A stretch of 64,000 nt of DNA from positions 47,090,917 through 47,154,916 of the forward strand of contig CM060189.1 of NCBI GenBank assembly GCA_030549335.1. The letters run 5' to 3'. Position 1 is the first letter of the stretch, and each line of letters begins with the position of its first letter. The position numbers and the translations under genes are program-made. Source of the DNA: Pontederia crassipes. Taxonomy: Eukaryota; Streptophyta; Magnoliopsida; Commelinales; Pontederiaceae. Under the pieces are notes generated by a model. It ran no database searches. It saw only the letters and a program-made list of their open reading frames with translations, and was not told the DNA's origin. Shown here in pieces: positions 1 through 12,050 of the stretch.

Positions 1-872
1 TCCTTCCCTATCATTTTCCTCCCTTCACTTTAACGGCATGTTATACAAATAAAGCAAAAAGAAGAAAATGAGAACAAGGACACGGAGAGAAAAGAGAGAG
101 AAAGAGATGGATAAAGGAAAATAAATCGATGCCAACATAGAAAAAAGAGAAAATTAAGATCTTAAGTTTGTAAAGGAAATCCAAATTTTTCTCTCCCCTC
201 TCAATAAATTTATTGTATTTGATTGAGATAAATAGAAATATCTTATTTCAATAGGGATTATGATTGAGGGTCTTTCATTATATTCATATTTTAAATCATG
301 GTTTTGAAGTTTTAAAAATCTTGTAGATCCTAAATATATGAATATGATGTGTTTGGGGGAAAATTTTAATGCTATGATTGATATGCTTCAAAATCATGCT
401 CATGTTATAGATCAATACATGTAATGTTCTGAATGTTTTTTCCTAAAAATTGTACCTTAGAAAATTAAAAAAAAATCATAAAAGAATGTTCCCCCTTTCG
501 CGTTCATGAACTTTACTGACCTAATACGAAAGCAAAAAAATGAAAGGAATGACTCTATTAAACCTGAGAAATTTGATTGCATGATTGTGACAAGGTCATT
601 TTCACATGTTGTGATTAGGAGAAAGCAAAATCGGGTTCAGATCCTGATCTACCTTAACCCAATCCCGCTAGTTTTTGTTGGGTTCAAAAAATTTAGACAG
701 AATATCGATACCAATCCTGACAAACTATTAGGTTGAGTTCTCATTACATTATCTAAAAAATTAGATGCACATTTCTTAACCTCATTTTAAACTATTTAAG
801 TTTATTGTTTCTTATTCTCATGTCAAACAAATACAAATCAAACTAAAAAAGTACACTTAGGAGTATATATAT
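1..872. other. AT-rich intergenic DNA, nothing recognised
   Basis: No gene, RNA gene or bounded mobile element could be supported here. The only open frames are short, without domain resemblance, and in AT-rich sequence. Purine-rich runs lie near 60-120. It is probably decayed repeat DNA. Confidence 0.4.
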
Positions 873-3800
873 TGTAACACCCCAAAAATCTATAGAATTT
901 AAAACTTTTAAATTGTTGCTGACGTTGGACTATGGGCGATCAAAATCAAATATGGCACCTGTTATCATGATGATGATGACCACCCGACTACACCGAACGA
1001 TCGCAATATTTTCGATGGACAGGAAGCTCAACGAACAAAAATGAAATGATCTCCGTTTTGATCCTTCTCTCTCCCGATTTTATCATCGTAATGGCAGAAG
1101 TTTTGTAACCTCTCCACACATGAGTTGAGGAGATTTATGGCATGAAACTCCAATGAATTGAAGGCCATAAAAATACCCCCCCCCCCCCTCTTCTTTTCTT
1201 CATCCTCCTCACTTTCCCATTTGTGCTTCATGTCTGCCGCGATGGAGGAGGCGATTCTGCCAGAAGTTGGAGGAGGTGATTTTGCAGGTTCCACAAGTGC
1301 AGTCGAAGTAGGAGGATGAGGAGGAAGGAGCTAAGGCTTGATCCGACAAGGGAAGAACCGAACGACAAGAAAGAGGTGTGGTTTAGGAATCTAATTCATG
1401 GGATGAGTTTCCTGAGGAAGATCGCATGTTCTAAGGTTATTAGAGGGTTAAGGTTCATGATAGTATAAATAGGAATCGTGCTTTATAGTTATCATAATGA
1501 TATTGATATATTTTCCCTTAATTTCAACTATGACCGAATGATTTACATGCTATATATGAGTTGGCAATGTGATGAATGATTAGATTTGTTAGTGAATGAC
1601 TTAGATGGTTATATGATGATTTGTTTCACATCTTTAAATGAGTTGTTTATGTCGACTAGAAATTGAGATGGATTGAAATTGTTTTACACTTGAAGATGAA
1701 AAACACCGACAAGTTACATTATAAGAAAAATGATATGATTAGAATGAGATGTATGTTTACTTATCCTTTTGAATCATGCTACGTGGTAGAAAATGATGTT
1801 AGATAGTGCTAGATTTTGATTGTATCGAAAACTTGATTGAAAACGTAAGAATTCCGCAATGAGGCTCTGTCGGACTAAAGCGGACGATCAAAATCTTTTC
1901 AAGCGTCCGATTTAACTCGACAAGAGTATAACGATAGTTATATCGGACGTTCGAAACTCAATCGCACGACCGATATAGAATCGAATGGAAGTCCGAAGTT
2001 CTTTCGGATGACCAAACTAGAAAATATCGAAACTCGATAATGGCGACGATAACCAGTCAGTCGATCGAAAACCATTTCGGAACTGATATGGATCAACTCG
2101 TCGGAAAAACTTTCAAAAGTCGATGGAGAAATTCGACCGATCGAGGAGGAAGATGACACTTTTCCCAATGGACGATGTCGACTGAAACTTTTGACCGAAA
2201 ATCTGAGAATGTTCTCATGTTACAACAGATGACCGAAAACCTTGATATCGACTGATTCGCGTATGACTTTGAAACAATTAATGGACGACTGAACCTCTTT
2301 CGGTCGATCGATGGATATTGACAAATGGACATCGGAACCTCTTACATATGGTCGTTGGATGAATCACAAATGGGCGACCACTGATTTTTCGATCATCCGA
2401 TCTATGGACAAAGGAAAATATGATCTTAATTTAACCCTCATGATTTAATAAGCCTCTGTCCACTTGATTGGTACTGAATGACATTAAAGATGATTCGGAG
2501 CCACCTCTACTTCTTACAACTTTGATTGATCTAAATGATTGAAAGAAAGGTTCATGATTTAATAAAGATAAAAGATGAGGGTTATCATTGTCTACCAAAA
2601 TGGAAAGCTATGATAGTCTTGTGTGAGGCACTTTTCTACGGATGTTACCGTCTAGCGCGAGGTCATCTCTACCGCGGGATGTTACCGCCTGGTACGAGGT
2701 CATTCTCCCCTATATAACACTGACCCCCCACTAACTCACTCATGGTCTAGGTAGTATCAGTGTTGTCCGACCACTGACCGGTGATAATTGTGGCTCAAAT
2801 GCTAGCAAAAAATCAGACGCTAGTTTGAATCGGATTGAACCGGATCAAACCGATTAAAATTTGCCAAAATCGGGTTGAACCGTGTTTCAACCCGATTTTT
2901 TGGTTTAGTAAAAAACATATTATTAAATATTTTTTTACTAAGAGATAATTTGATAAAAAAATATTATTATAAATTTGAAAAAATATCCAAAGATGGACTT
3001 CCTCCATAAACATACATATTGACTCATTAGTCTCCTCCTCCATTTATACTTATTTATTTACTCTCACTTTGATACTACTATTAATATGGGACTATTTTTA
3101 TACACTCACTCACTTTTTTTCCCCTTCATTTAGACTTATAAACTTTGAGTTTTAACTATGGATTATAATCTTATTCAATTTTTTTAATATCATAAATTTT
3201 TATTATAATATAAATTAATTATATATTTATTATATTAATATAATATTTATCATATTAGATAAATTAGTTATGAATGAATGGTGCAAACTATAATATGCTT
3301 AGTATAATATACCAATATATATATATATATATTTACAACTTTAAATTTCTTTAATTTTGTATGTAATAAGTCAAATTAAATAGTTAACTACTAATTATAC
3401 TATATATTTATTTATAAAATATATAATCTTGTCATAATATTTTGAAGAAAAATATGTATTTGTTGCTTCTAACATAAAAAAATAAAGATATGAAATACAA
3501 AAAGAATTAAACAATATAAAATTTGTATATAATAATCATATTCAATGATTTTAATTTATCAACTGTATAATAATTTTAATATCAAATCTTAAAATTAATT
3601 ATACATTTATGATTATTATTTTTTGTATAGTTACATTTTGGAATCATTATATATTTATATAATCAAAATATCATAGCTTGATTTACTATATCATAATAAA
3701 TATAATATTTTATTATTATCTAGTCCGACCGACCAGCCTGACCGGTTCAAGTTGAAACGGACATTTCTCCGAGTCATCGTCCGGTCCGGTCCTAACAACA

Positions 3801-4530
3801 TTGGGTAGTATACACTTGTGCGTTTGCAATGGTATTTAAAAATGGAGAGCTCTTCCAACCTATGGATAAGATGAAATAACATGAACGACCAATGATGAAT
3901 GAAAAGACTGTCCATATGAACATGAATATGAACAAATGACTATGAAACCATGAATATGAATATGAAAGAGAAATGAAATGAGAATGGCATAAATTATGAT
4001 TGTGATCTCATTATCGATTCCACATTATGATTTATCTCTTATTTGATTTATATGTTTGCTTCATACTTATTCTAATGGAACCATTTTATGATCTATTCGA
4101 ACTCACATTTAGTATTATGCTAACGATTGAGCTTGCTCCCCCTGTGTGATCCCCACATGTACATGATTGATGTGTGTGCGGTGGCTACAACTTGGTGGTG
4201 TGTAAACATGATTATCATAGAGTCTAGATGAAGTCTTCTTATATTTTATTCATCGAATTGTATTTGGATTAGTATGGGACCTAACGTTATTGTATTATGG
4301 CATGAACCTTTGTATGTCCTATATTAAGACATATGGATGTACCTTTATCTATTTAGCTTCTGCACTTTTTTTCATTTAGTATATTACCTTACTTATTAAG
4401 TCTTATGCTTAAATGTCACCTTTCTTGACCATATGGGTCAACAAAAGAATTAAAGAAAGACCGAAGAAATTAACGATCGAAAGGAGATTTCGTCACGTGA
4501 CGGGATCAAATTTTGGGATTATTTTCGAAA
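873..4530 (+). mobile_element. Old Ty3/gypsy-type LTR (start clear, end approximate)
   Basis: The segment opens with TGTAACACCCC, the usual start of many plant gypsy LTRs, just after TATAT. No protein domain is visible inside, which fits a solo or degenerate LTR. Near 4500-4530 the sequence runs through a TTTTGGGATTATTTT stretch that looks like a worn GGGGTGTTACA terminus, with TATAT at 4533-4537, but a clean CA end is missing, so the right border is inferred. The interior carries many CGATCGA/GGTCGATCG-like motifs around 1860-2400. An AT-rich insertion seems to interrupt it at about 2810-3805. Confidence 0.45.
2810..3805. mobile_element. AT-rich inserted element, class uncertain
   Basis: A strongly AT-rich block is flanked by GC-richer ends built from repeated GGTTGAACC/CCGGTC-like words. 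The right end, read in reverse (CAATGTT, a variable part, then GGTCGGACTAGATAAT), matches the start of a second copy near 26600-26680, which shows the same words in the same order. That supports a dispersed family of nonautonomous elements. Target-site duplications could not be fixed and there is no coding potential, so the class (hAT- or Mutator-like MITE) is open. Confidence 0.35.
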
Positions 4531-7218
4531 AATATATACACACAAGGTGTAAAAACTTTATCTTGTCAATTTTACTTTACTTTGATAGGTGACATGAACT
4601 TATTCTTCAACTGGTGTATTATGCTTTACAATCAACAAACATTTACGTCCTCAATATTTATATTTTAACATAATTATGACTAATCATGCATTACGTGCAT
4701 TTAGGGGTGATATACAAGTATCAATACATAACTTTATATTTTGAAAAATAGGTTTAACATGTCTTATAATATAATCCTTCAATAGTCATGTTCGTGACGT
4801 ATTTGGTCACGCCTGTGATACTTGTTTATCACTAGCCGATCACAATAGGCTTTTACCCCATTTTCTATTCAATTCATCCATATCGAGCCCTTATTTTGCC
4901 TAACTTTTGGCAAAATATGCTTGGAATGCATGAATTGTGATAACTAGTTGATCATTCTTATTTTACACTTAATTCCATGTGCATAGAGGTTCTGAAATGC
5001 TAAAATCCATAAATATGTCAATTCTATGCGAAGTTATCATTTTTTGGGCAAGTTATCATTCCAAAGTGCAAGTTATCATTTTTCCAGTTTAGCTGATTTC
5101 TAGTGATAATCTTGCCCTAAATCCCATGCCATCATGAATTAATCATATTTGGATGATCATATTTCAACTTGTGCAAAGTTATCATTCCATTTCACAAGTT
5201 ATCATTTTTTAGTGTCAAGTTATCGTTTTAGGGCAAAATTATCATTTCGATGTGCAAGGCTATCAATTCTGCATAAAAGCATTAGGCAATCATTATATTA
5301 TTGTCCTAACTCCTTGCTTCTCTGATTTGATCACATTTGGACAACCACAACAAAAGTTACGATAAGTTATCATTTTTATGGCATCGAGTTATCGTTTTTG
5401 GCACCAAAGTTATCATTCCTATGAAATCTTATCCACATTTGATTTCTGACCTCATTCACTTGCCATCCTAATCCCTTTGATGCCTTCAATTCTCTGAACC
5501 ACACATATTTGGACATTTTTTATGAAATATGCAAAGTTATCATTCCGGGTTCAAAAGTTATCATTTTCAACTATGGATTTCATTTATGCACAACACCAAA
5601 TCCCATTTGATGATAGGGCTAATAATTATTGCTGTTCTAATCCTTATTTGTTAGAATCCTGTTCAAAGACTTTGATACTTGGTGTTTTGGCCTTTCTAGC
5701 AGGGAAAAGAGGGCTGCACAGAGAGGAAAAAGGAGGAGAGATCACTTGCTTTTTGGCTGTCCAAAAAGCTGTCACTGCAGATATTTTTTGGACCAGGACA
5801 CTTGGCATAATCAAGGCACAAGGGAACCTTATTATCCGCATCCAAGGGTGTAGGAAGGTCATATATAAGCTGAGAAACCAGAAGGAAGAAGGGGGGCTGG
5901 TCATTGCAGGGTTTGAAGAAGAGAGGAGCTGAAGGAAGGAGCTGAAAGGGAGCTGCATTCCAGATTTCTGTCGACAGCCTCTTGATTACATGATGTTTTG
6001 TATCAATCCTTCCTCCTATTTTGTATCAGACTTTGTAACTATGAGGAGCTAGATTCTAACTCTCTTAGGATAAGGTAGTAGTCTAGTTTAATTGTGGATG
6101 GATTATGGACAATTCTGATTTCCTGCACTGATTTTTTGATTCTGTGAATTTTGAACTCATATGGACCTATTCTTGGCATTGTAAGATCCTATTAATACCT
6201 ACAACTGAGAGGTTGTCCTTTGATCTATTCTTGTTCAGAAATGAATCAAGAACCAATGGTATTTTCTAAGTTCAAATCAAATTAAGAATCTGATTTTCTG
6301 ATTGCTGATTTTTGATTTCCTGAATTCATAAAATCAAGTAGGATTAGTTTAGATTGTCTTAGGGAGTCTTTGGCTTCAAATCACTGTGAATACGACATTT
6401 AGGGTTTACTACAATTGACATGTGCACTGCAATAGATAGTGAGTTAAGGAGTTAAATCAAAAATTGAAAAAATCTAAATTTTGACCTCAAAATCAGCAAA
6501 TTATCACTACACTCCTCAATTTCACTATCGCTTGTCACAGTAGTGAAATAGCAATTTCCCGATCGTGATAGAAACCCTCTAGAACTTTCTACATCATTTG
6601 GTAACAATCGTGACTTAGTGGTCATGGAACTTAGATTCACATTCATGGTCGAAAGCCAAATTTTGATCCATTTTCTACATGTTTAGTCACAGAGTCAGTC
6701 ATGCATGTCTCAGCATTCAAAATCTCAATTTCTAGACCAGAAATTCACATGTTTTGAGTGAAAATTTTAGGAAAATCATACATATCATTAAGAACATATT
6801 TAGGACATGAACATAAACATAAAAATATGATTCTATCATGATTTGAAACATATCAACCATAGCAATAACTTTTTTCAAGATTTTTTTCTTAAAACATTGA
6901 AAACCTTAAATCAAGGTGTGCAACATTATCAAAACTAATCTTCCCAATGTGTATGAAACATATATATGTAAGCCTAAAACATATAGATCTAAGCAATCAC
7001 AATCCACCATGCAAATGAGATGTCATCATTATTTCAATCCAATACACCAAAATCATTTAAAGAAGAGAGAGAGGAGTGTGAATCGCTTTTGCATGCATTT
7101 CTAATAATGTGTCCCTTTTTCTCTTTTCATCTTTCATTTCTTTTTTGTTGTTTTTCTCTTTCTCCCTCCTCAATCCTTAATTGTCACATATTCAGATGAA
7201 GAAAAGATATTAATAAAA
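4531..7218. other. Noncoding repeat-derived DNA with LTR-like segment
   Basis: No real gene is visible. At 5860-6240 the sequence resembles a retrotransposon LTR core on the plus strand: a TATATAAG box near 5862, a run of GAAGGAGCTGAAAGGGAGCTG-type repeats, then a pyrimidine-rich segment. A similar arrangement of TATA box and GAAGGAG words occurs at 14940-15060. The open frame at 5522-5932 lies in this LTR-like DNA and has no recognisable domain. The block at 5031-5570 is listed separately. Confidence 0.4.
5031..5570 (+). repeat. Irregular array of AAGTTATCATT motifs
   Basis: Thirteen exact or one-to-two-base variants of AAGTTATCATT occur within about 540 bp, often followed by TTTT or CC and a GTGC/GGGC-like word. 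Spacing varies: clusters of about 18-25 bp separated by gaps of 90-110 bp. All face the same way. It is not a fixed-period tandem array and not a CRISPR array (no constant repeat and spacer lengths). It sits in LTR-like DNA and may be a regulatory or subterminal motif cluster of a retroelement. Confidence 0.6.
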
Positions 7219-7790
7219 GGATTGGCACGTAAAAAAATAAAGTATTTAGTAGTGAATAGCATTTTATTAGAATCAAGATGTTACTATAAATATTTGGTAA
7301 ATATTTTTTTCTACTAACGTTTAGAAGTTTGAACATAAAACGCCTACTTTCTAGGTAGAGTTTTCATATTTTATTTCTATTATACCCTTATTTTATAAAT
7401 AAAAAATTATTATAAAAATGCTATAATTTTTTTTAATATATCACAACTTTAATTTTACTTATAACTCAAATAAGATTTTTACTTTGAAGTAATTAGTATT
7501 TTTATATTAAAATAATATTTTTAAAAAATATTACTGTTCAATCTAAAATATTATAAACTAATTTTTATGAATATGATCAGTATAAAAATGATTATAAATT
7601 ATATCTTATGTCTATTTTTGTCATTTTATACTATTCACTAATTTAATCATTATGTTTACCAAATATTTTTTATTAAATTTATAAATAAAATTTTATTTGC
7701 TAATAGCTAATCGTTATACTCTAATCAAATCATTATTCTCTAATTGAATCGTCATCCTCTAATCAAATCTTTGGCTTTACCAGACAAATC
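7219..7790 (-). mobile_element. PIF/Harbinger-like MITE, copy A (decayed)
   Basis: This AT-rich noncoding block is clearly homologous to copy B at 8062-8667 but in the opposite orientation. Shared words include GTATTTAGTAGTGAATAG near one end, TTCTATTATACCCTTATTTT in the body, and CGTTATACT(C/T)TA(A/G)TCAAATC near the other end. Terminal sequences are damaged (GGATTGGCACG at left, CCAGACAAATC at right) and no target-site duplication was found. Confidence 0.6.
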
Positions 7791-8061
7791 TTTATATAGA
7801 AGAGACATAAGACCATAATGCCCTTTTATTAAAAACAAGATTTTCACAAGTAAAATGATCATTTACAATTATTTTCAAGGCAGGGAACAATCCATCTAAT
7901 CAAGTGAATAAGATGCCAATGAGAATTGGAGCAAGCTGAAGTTTTGTTTTTTTCTCACAAATGCAGCTTTTCGCAAGTTTTAAAGTTTCTTGTAAGAATA
8001 TCATTCGACCAACCTATTTATATGGAAATCCGCCGCCTAGCGATTTGATATTTAGCACTTA

Positions 8062-8667
8062 GGTCCTGTTTGGCAAATTTAGCCATTTGGCTAAAGGATA
8101 GCGGTTCAACTAGAGGATAACGATTTGACTAAAGTATAACGGTTAGAGGATAGCGGGATAGCGATTTGTTTATAAATTCAATAATATTTATTTGATAAAC
8201 AAAGCGGTTAAATTAGCGTATTATATAAAATGACAAAATAGTCATAAGATATAATTTATGATCATTTTTATATACATCATATTCATAAATTTTAATTTAA
8301 ATTATTTATTCTGAATATCAATACTTTTAAAATCTTAATTTGATATAAAAATATTAATTAATTCAAAATAAAAAACTTATTTGGGTTGTAAGTAAAACTA
8401 AATATGTGATATACAAACTAAAAATAATATATGTTGTTTAATAGTTAAATAATTTTTTATTTTAAAAATAAGGGTATAATAGAAAGAAAATATGAAAATG
8501 CTACCTCTATATTTTATAAGCTAGTACAAGTAGATTATAATATTTTGTGTTCAAATATCTAAACGCTATTGAAAAAATATTTATCAAATGTTTATAATAG
8601 CGTTTTGGTTTTAACAAAATACTATTCACTACTAAATACTCTACTTTTTTACATGTCAAACAGTGCC
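8062..8667 (+). mobile_element. PIF/Harbinger (Tourist-like) MITE, copy B
   Basis: A 606-bp AT-rich element has imperfect terminal inverted repeats: GGTCCTGTTTGGCAAATTT at the left and GGCACTGTTTGACATGTAA read from the right. A 3-bp TTA flanks both ends (8059-8061 and 8668-8670), the preferred PIF/Harbinger target. There is no coding capacity, so it is nonautonomous. The left subterminal region repeats a GATAGCGGTT/GGATAACGATTT theme three or four times. Confidence 0.75.
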
Positions 8668-8670
8668 TTA

Positions 8671-9863
8671 AATAAAATGCCTGGAGCTTCACAAACTTTA
8701 TTTTGATGAAAGATTTCTAGATGGAATATGTTTAAAACATTTACACCTTATTTGAATATTATTTTTAAAAATAAGTGTGATTATGTCGATGTTCATAAGT
8801 TGATCATATAATTTAAAAATAGATCCATAATAATTTTTTAAGGATTAATATTTCATATATATATATATATATATTATTCTGTATTTTTAGTCAAATTAAA
8901 ATAAATAAAATTACTTAAGGATAACAAAACTATTTATCTAGTTCCTTTTATAACTCATGTATTATAATTTATATCCTAAAAAAGAGTGAATTAAGCTAAC
9001 CTAACTCATTTCCTTAATTCATATTTAAATATGATTTTCGTAAAGAGTCGCGACACTCATCCCACGAACCTAGGTCATTTGGATAAAGAATATCTTATGA
9101 GAAAAAATAAATTTATTATAAAAGAATATAATATTATTGTTATATTCTTATTCTACCTTTTGTTTGGTTTAAAATAAATATATTTTAAATATATAATATT
9201 TTATAATTAAAATATTTGATTATAAATAGTTTATTATTATTATTATTATTATTATTATAGTTAAAGAATATAAAGTTGTGAAAAAAATGGAAAAGATTGA
9301 TAATATATGTATTATGTTATTTTAGAACATTATAAAGATTCTTTAAAAAAGGATGATTTCACTCTTTTTTTGACGATTTTTAAAAAAGATTGACTCTATT
9401 CTCGGTACTCCTTTATTCTTTAAAAATGAATATAAACCTGAGTATGACATTTACCAGGTTGTGCTGTTAAAAGATCGACAATGTGGACAAAAAATAGTGG
9501 TTAGGAACAGATGTTGCCAAATGCCGACTATTAGGATGGATGCAAACAAAGATTTCGAAATCAGAAGTACACGTTACAACCTCATGTTAAAAGTAAAATC
9601 CCAATTATGACTTTCATTCCGGAAGATAATAAAAAAGAACCAGCAAATTGAAACCCACAACCTCAATCACTTATCCGTAAGTAACAGATAGATCCTCAAA
9701 TGCCTGATTTCAACTTTATTAAGGTGATGTACACAAACGAGCTTTTTTCTACAATATAAACAAGATTAAGCCTTTTCCCCCTCACCCTTCCGAGCAAATA
9801 CTTGAATGATACATTTATCAAGTAATTTTGCCTATTTCTCAGTTTCTGGAATTTTCAGAGATC
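8671..9863. other. AT-rich noncoding DNA
   Basis: No gene is visible. It contains short simple repeats: (TA)n near 8861-8877 and a (TTA)n run at about 9227-9256. The stretch leads up to the SINE at 9881. Confidence 0.4.
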
Positions 9864-9880
9864 AATCTAGCAGGAAATTT

Positions 9881-10049
9881 TTATAGCCGGTCCCAAGCCC
9901 GGATAAAGGAGGAGGGTTGTGTTAGGCCCCGACAGCCAACATAAAATCATGTCGAATCTTATGAACATGGATCAACGAATGGCGTCGTATGATCCATGTA
10001 GCCGACCCCACCTAGTGGGATAAGGCTTTATTGTTGTTGTTGTTGTTGT
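9881..10049 (+). mobile_element. Au-like SINE with 17-bp target-site duplication
   Basis: This short retroposon ends in the GGGATAAGGCTTTATTG(TTG)n tail typical of plant Au-type SINEs and starts TTATAGCCGGTCCCAAGCC. It is flanked by a perfect 17-bp direct repeat, AATCTAGCAGGAAATTT, at 9864-9880 and 10050-10066, which proves insertion by target-primed reverse transcription. Compared with the copy at 31273 it lacks a short internal segment (CTAATAGAGCGG). The family name rests on memory of the 3' domain; the retroposon nature is seen directly. Confidence 0.88.
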
Positions 10050-10129
10050 AATCTAGCAGGAAATTTCGCTAAAGCATCCATGGCAATCCTGCACTAACTG
10101 CTCTATGTTTGCACGACTCCATGCAAGCC

Positions 10130-10707
10130 CAAGCAGATGACCAGCAGAGAGCGCTTAACTCCAATCTGGAATCATGTTCGACAAATTCTACTGGAAATAT
10201 TCAGATTCTGTAATCTCACCTACTCTCTTCAGCCGAAGCACAGGATCTCAGCTGCAACTAGTTCAGGAGATAGCTGCAAAAGATCAAACCACCTACTTGG
10301 CCTAAACCAAGAAAATAGTAGAACGCAAGCTCAAGGAGATGACCAATCGAGAGTGTTTTAAGTCCAATCTGGAATCATGTTCGATAAATTCTACTGGAAA
10401 GATTCAGATTGTCTAATCTCACTTACTCTTTTCAGCTGAAGCACGATCTCAGCTGCAATAAGCTGAGGAGATAGCTGCAAAAGATCAATCCACCTACTCG
10501 GCATAAACCAAGAAAAGAGTAGCAATTCAAACCCAAGGAGATGACCTGTCGAGCGCGCTTAAGTCCAACGTGGAATTTCGACAAATTCTACTGGAAAGAT
10601 TTAGATTCCCTAATCTCCCGTACCCTCTTCAGCCCAATCACACTGCAATCAGTTGAGGAGATAGCTGCAAAAGATCCTCGGCATAAACCACGAAAATAGT
10701 CGCAATG
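10130..10707. repeat. 202-bp tandem triplication beside the PPR gene
   Basis: Three head-to-tail copies begin with the GATGACC word at about 10136, 10338 and 10540, giving a period of 202 bp. Each contains CAAATTCTACTGGAAA, a CTGCAA(T/C) word and AGGAGATAGCTGCAAAAGATC. The third copy is shortened by small deletions. The array lies directly past the stop codon of the minus-strand PPR gene, so it may be part of its 3' untranslated region. No coding potential is conserved between copies. Confidence 0.85.
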
Positions 10708-10733
10708 CGTCAGAGTTCCTTCAATCTGTGCTA

Positions 10734-12007
10734 CTAAAACCTGATTCTTTTGGCACTCCACGGACCCTCATCAGCTTCCTTACCCTTGTATAATCTTCCC
10801 ACCTCCCCATTCCGGCATACATATTTGAAAGGAGCACAGGAACAATTCCCTCCATCCATCTTCGCTAACTTCTGGGACGCCCACTCCGCATACTCTGCAA
10901 AACTGTGGTTGCAGCAGGCGCTGAGCAGGCTCTTGAGCACCCGCTCGTCGGGCGCCATAGGCATTGATCTTACCAGCTCCCAGGCTTCTTGAACCTTTCC
11001 GCTGCGGCCCAATGCATCAACCAGGCAACCGTAGTGCTCTGCGCTCGGCTGGATCCCATGCAAGCTCACCATTCTGTCAAAGTAGTTGCGTGCATCTTCA
11101 ACTAGCTCAGCATGACTGCAGGCGTGCAAGACCCCCACGTAGGTCACGCCATCGGGAACGATGCCGCGTCGCTGCATCTCATCGAACAGCCGAAGGGCCT
11201 CCGCTCCATAGCCATGCGATGCCAGCGCATTTATCATTGCAGCCCAGCAAGGTTGATCCTTGTGGGGCATTTCTTCGAACACTTTCCTAGCAAAGTCCGG
11301 GCAGCCGCATTTGGAGTAGAAAACGAGGAGTGCGGTGCCGAGAGCAGGGCTTAAGGGGCGACAGTGAAGGATGGCGTCTCGATGAGCGAACTCTCCGTGG
11401 ATCAGTGCGCCTAGATGGGCGGCAGAAGAAAGAGCGGAGACAAGCGCGGCCTCCGAGGGGGGCGCGCGGGCGCGGGCGCGGTGGAAGGTGGCGAGGGCCT
11501 GGCGGTGGAAGCCCCCCACGGAGAGGGCAGATATGAGGGCCGCGAAGGAGACGGGGAAGGGTCGGGGATGGCGGCGAAGGCGGCGAGGGCGGCGTCGGGT
11601 AGACGGCAGCAGCGGGCGAGGGCGGACGCGAGGGCAGTGCGGAGGACGGCATCCGGATGCGGGCCGGCGAGCCGGAGGAAGACGTCCGGGGAGGGCGGTC
11701 GGGCGCCGGGAGAGGAGTAGGCGGAGACGAGGGCGGAACGAAGGAAAGGGTCGCAGTGGAGGCCGAGGACGGTGAGGTGGGCGTGAAGGATGGCGACGGC
11801 GGCGGCGGAGCGGAGGAGGAAGGTGAATGTGAACTTGTTGGGGACGGCGCCGGAAGGAAGCATGCGGCGGGCGTAGAGGGAGAGGGCAGCGTGCGGCGGG
11901 GAGGTGCGGAGGATGGCGTTCCATTCGAACGTTGACCGTTGAGGTGCGATCGGACGGCTGTGGTGACTGAGGCCGTCGGTGCTGGTCATCTCGTTCCATG
12001 AGGCCAT
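10734..12007 (-). pseudogene. PPR (PLS/E-type) protein gene with one frameshift
   Basis: PPR proteins bind organellar RNA through tandem ~35-residue helical hairpins and act in editing, splicing or stability. Reading starts at ATG 12007 (MASWNEMTSTDG) and runs in one frame through NKFTFTFLLRSAAAV to AAIPDPSP near 11555, then must move to another frame for FAALISALSVGGFHRQAL and the rest. The C-terminal part shows clear PPR units: GTALLVFYSKCG, WAAMINALASHGYGAEALRL, PDGVTYVGVLHACSHAELV, EHYGCLVDALGRSGKVQEAW, then an E-like tail (PDERVLKSLLSAC). It ends at TAG 10734-10736 without a DYW domain. The span is 1274 nt, one short of 1275, so a single missing base at about 11551-11562 explains the break; about 424 codons are implied. 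GC content is very high, unlike the flanks. It is either a recent pseudogene or a sequencing error in a GC-rich run. A longer in-frame start upstream at 12050 would only translate the wrong frame. Confidence 0.85.
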
Positions 12008-12050
12008 CGGTGCACTTATTTATCAACAGAAATTTTCGAATGCATAACAA

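Noticed and set aside
5031..5570. CRISPR-like array
   Set aside because: The repeat is an 11-bp motif with irregular spacing in a plant genome; no constant spacers and no associated genes.
5522..5932. 136-codon frame as a gene
   Set aside because: It lies in LTR-like DNA with a TATA box inside it, the opposite strand has an equal-length frame, and no family resemblance is visible.
11287..11935. Several plus-strand frames rich in Arg and Gly over the PPR gene
   Set aside because: They are antisense shadows in very GC-rich DNA, low complexity, with no domain; the minus-strand PPR reading explains the region.
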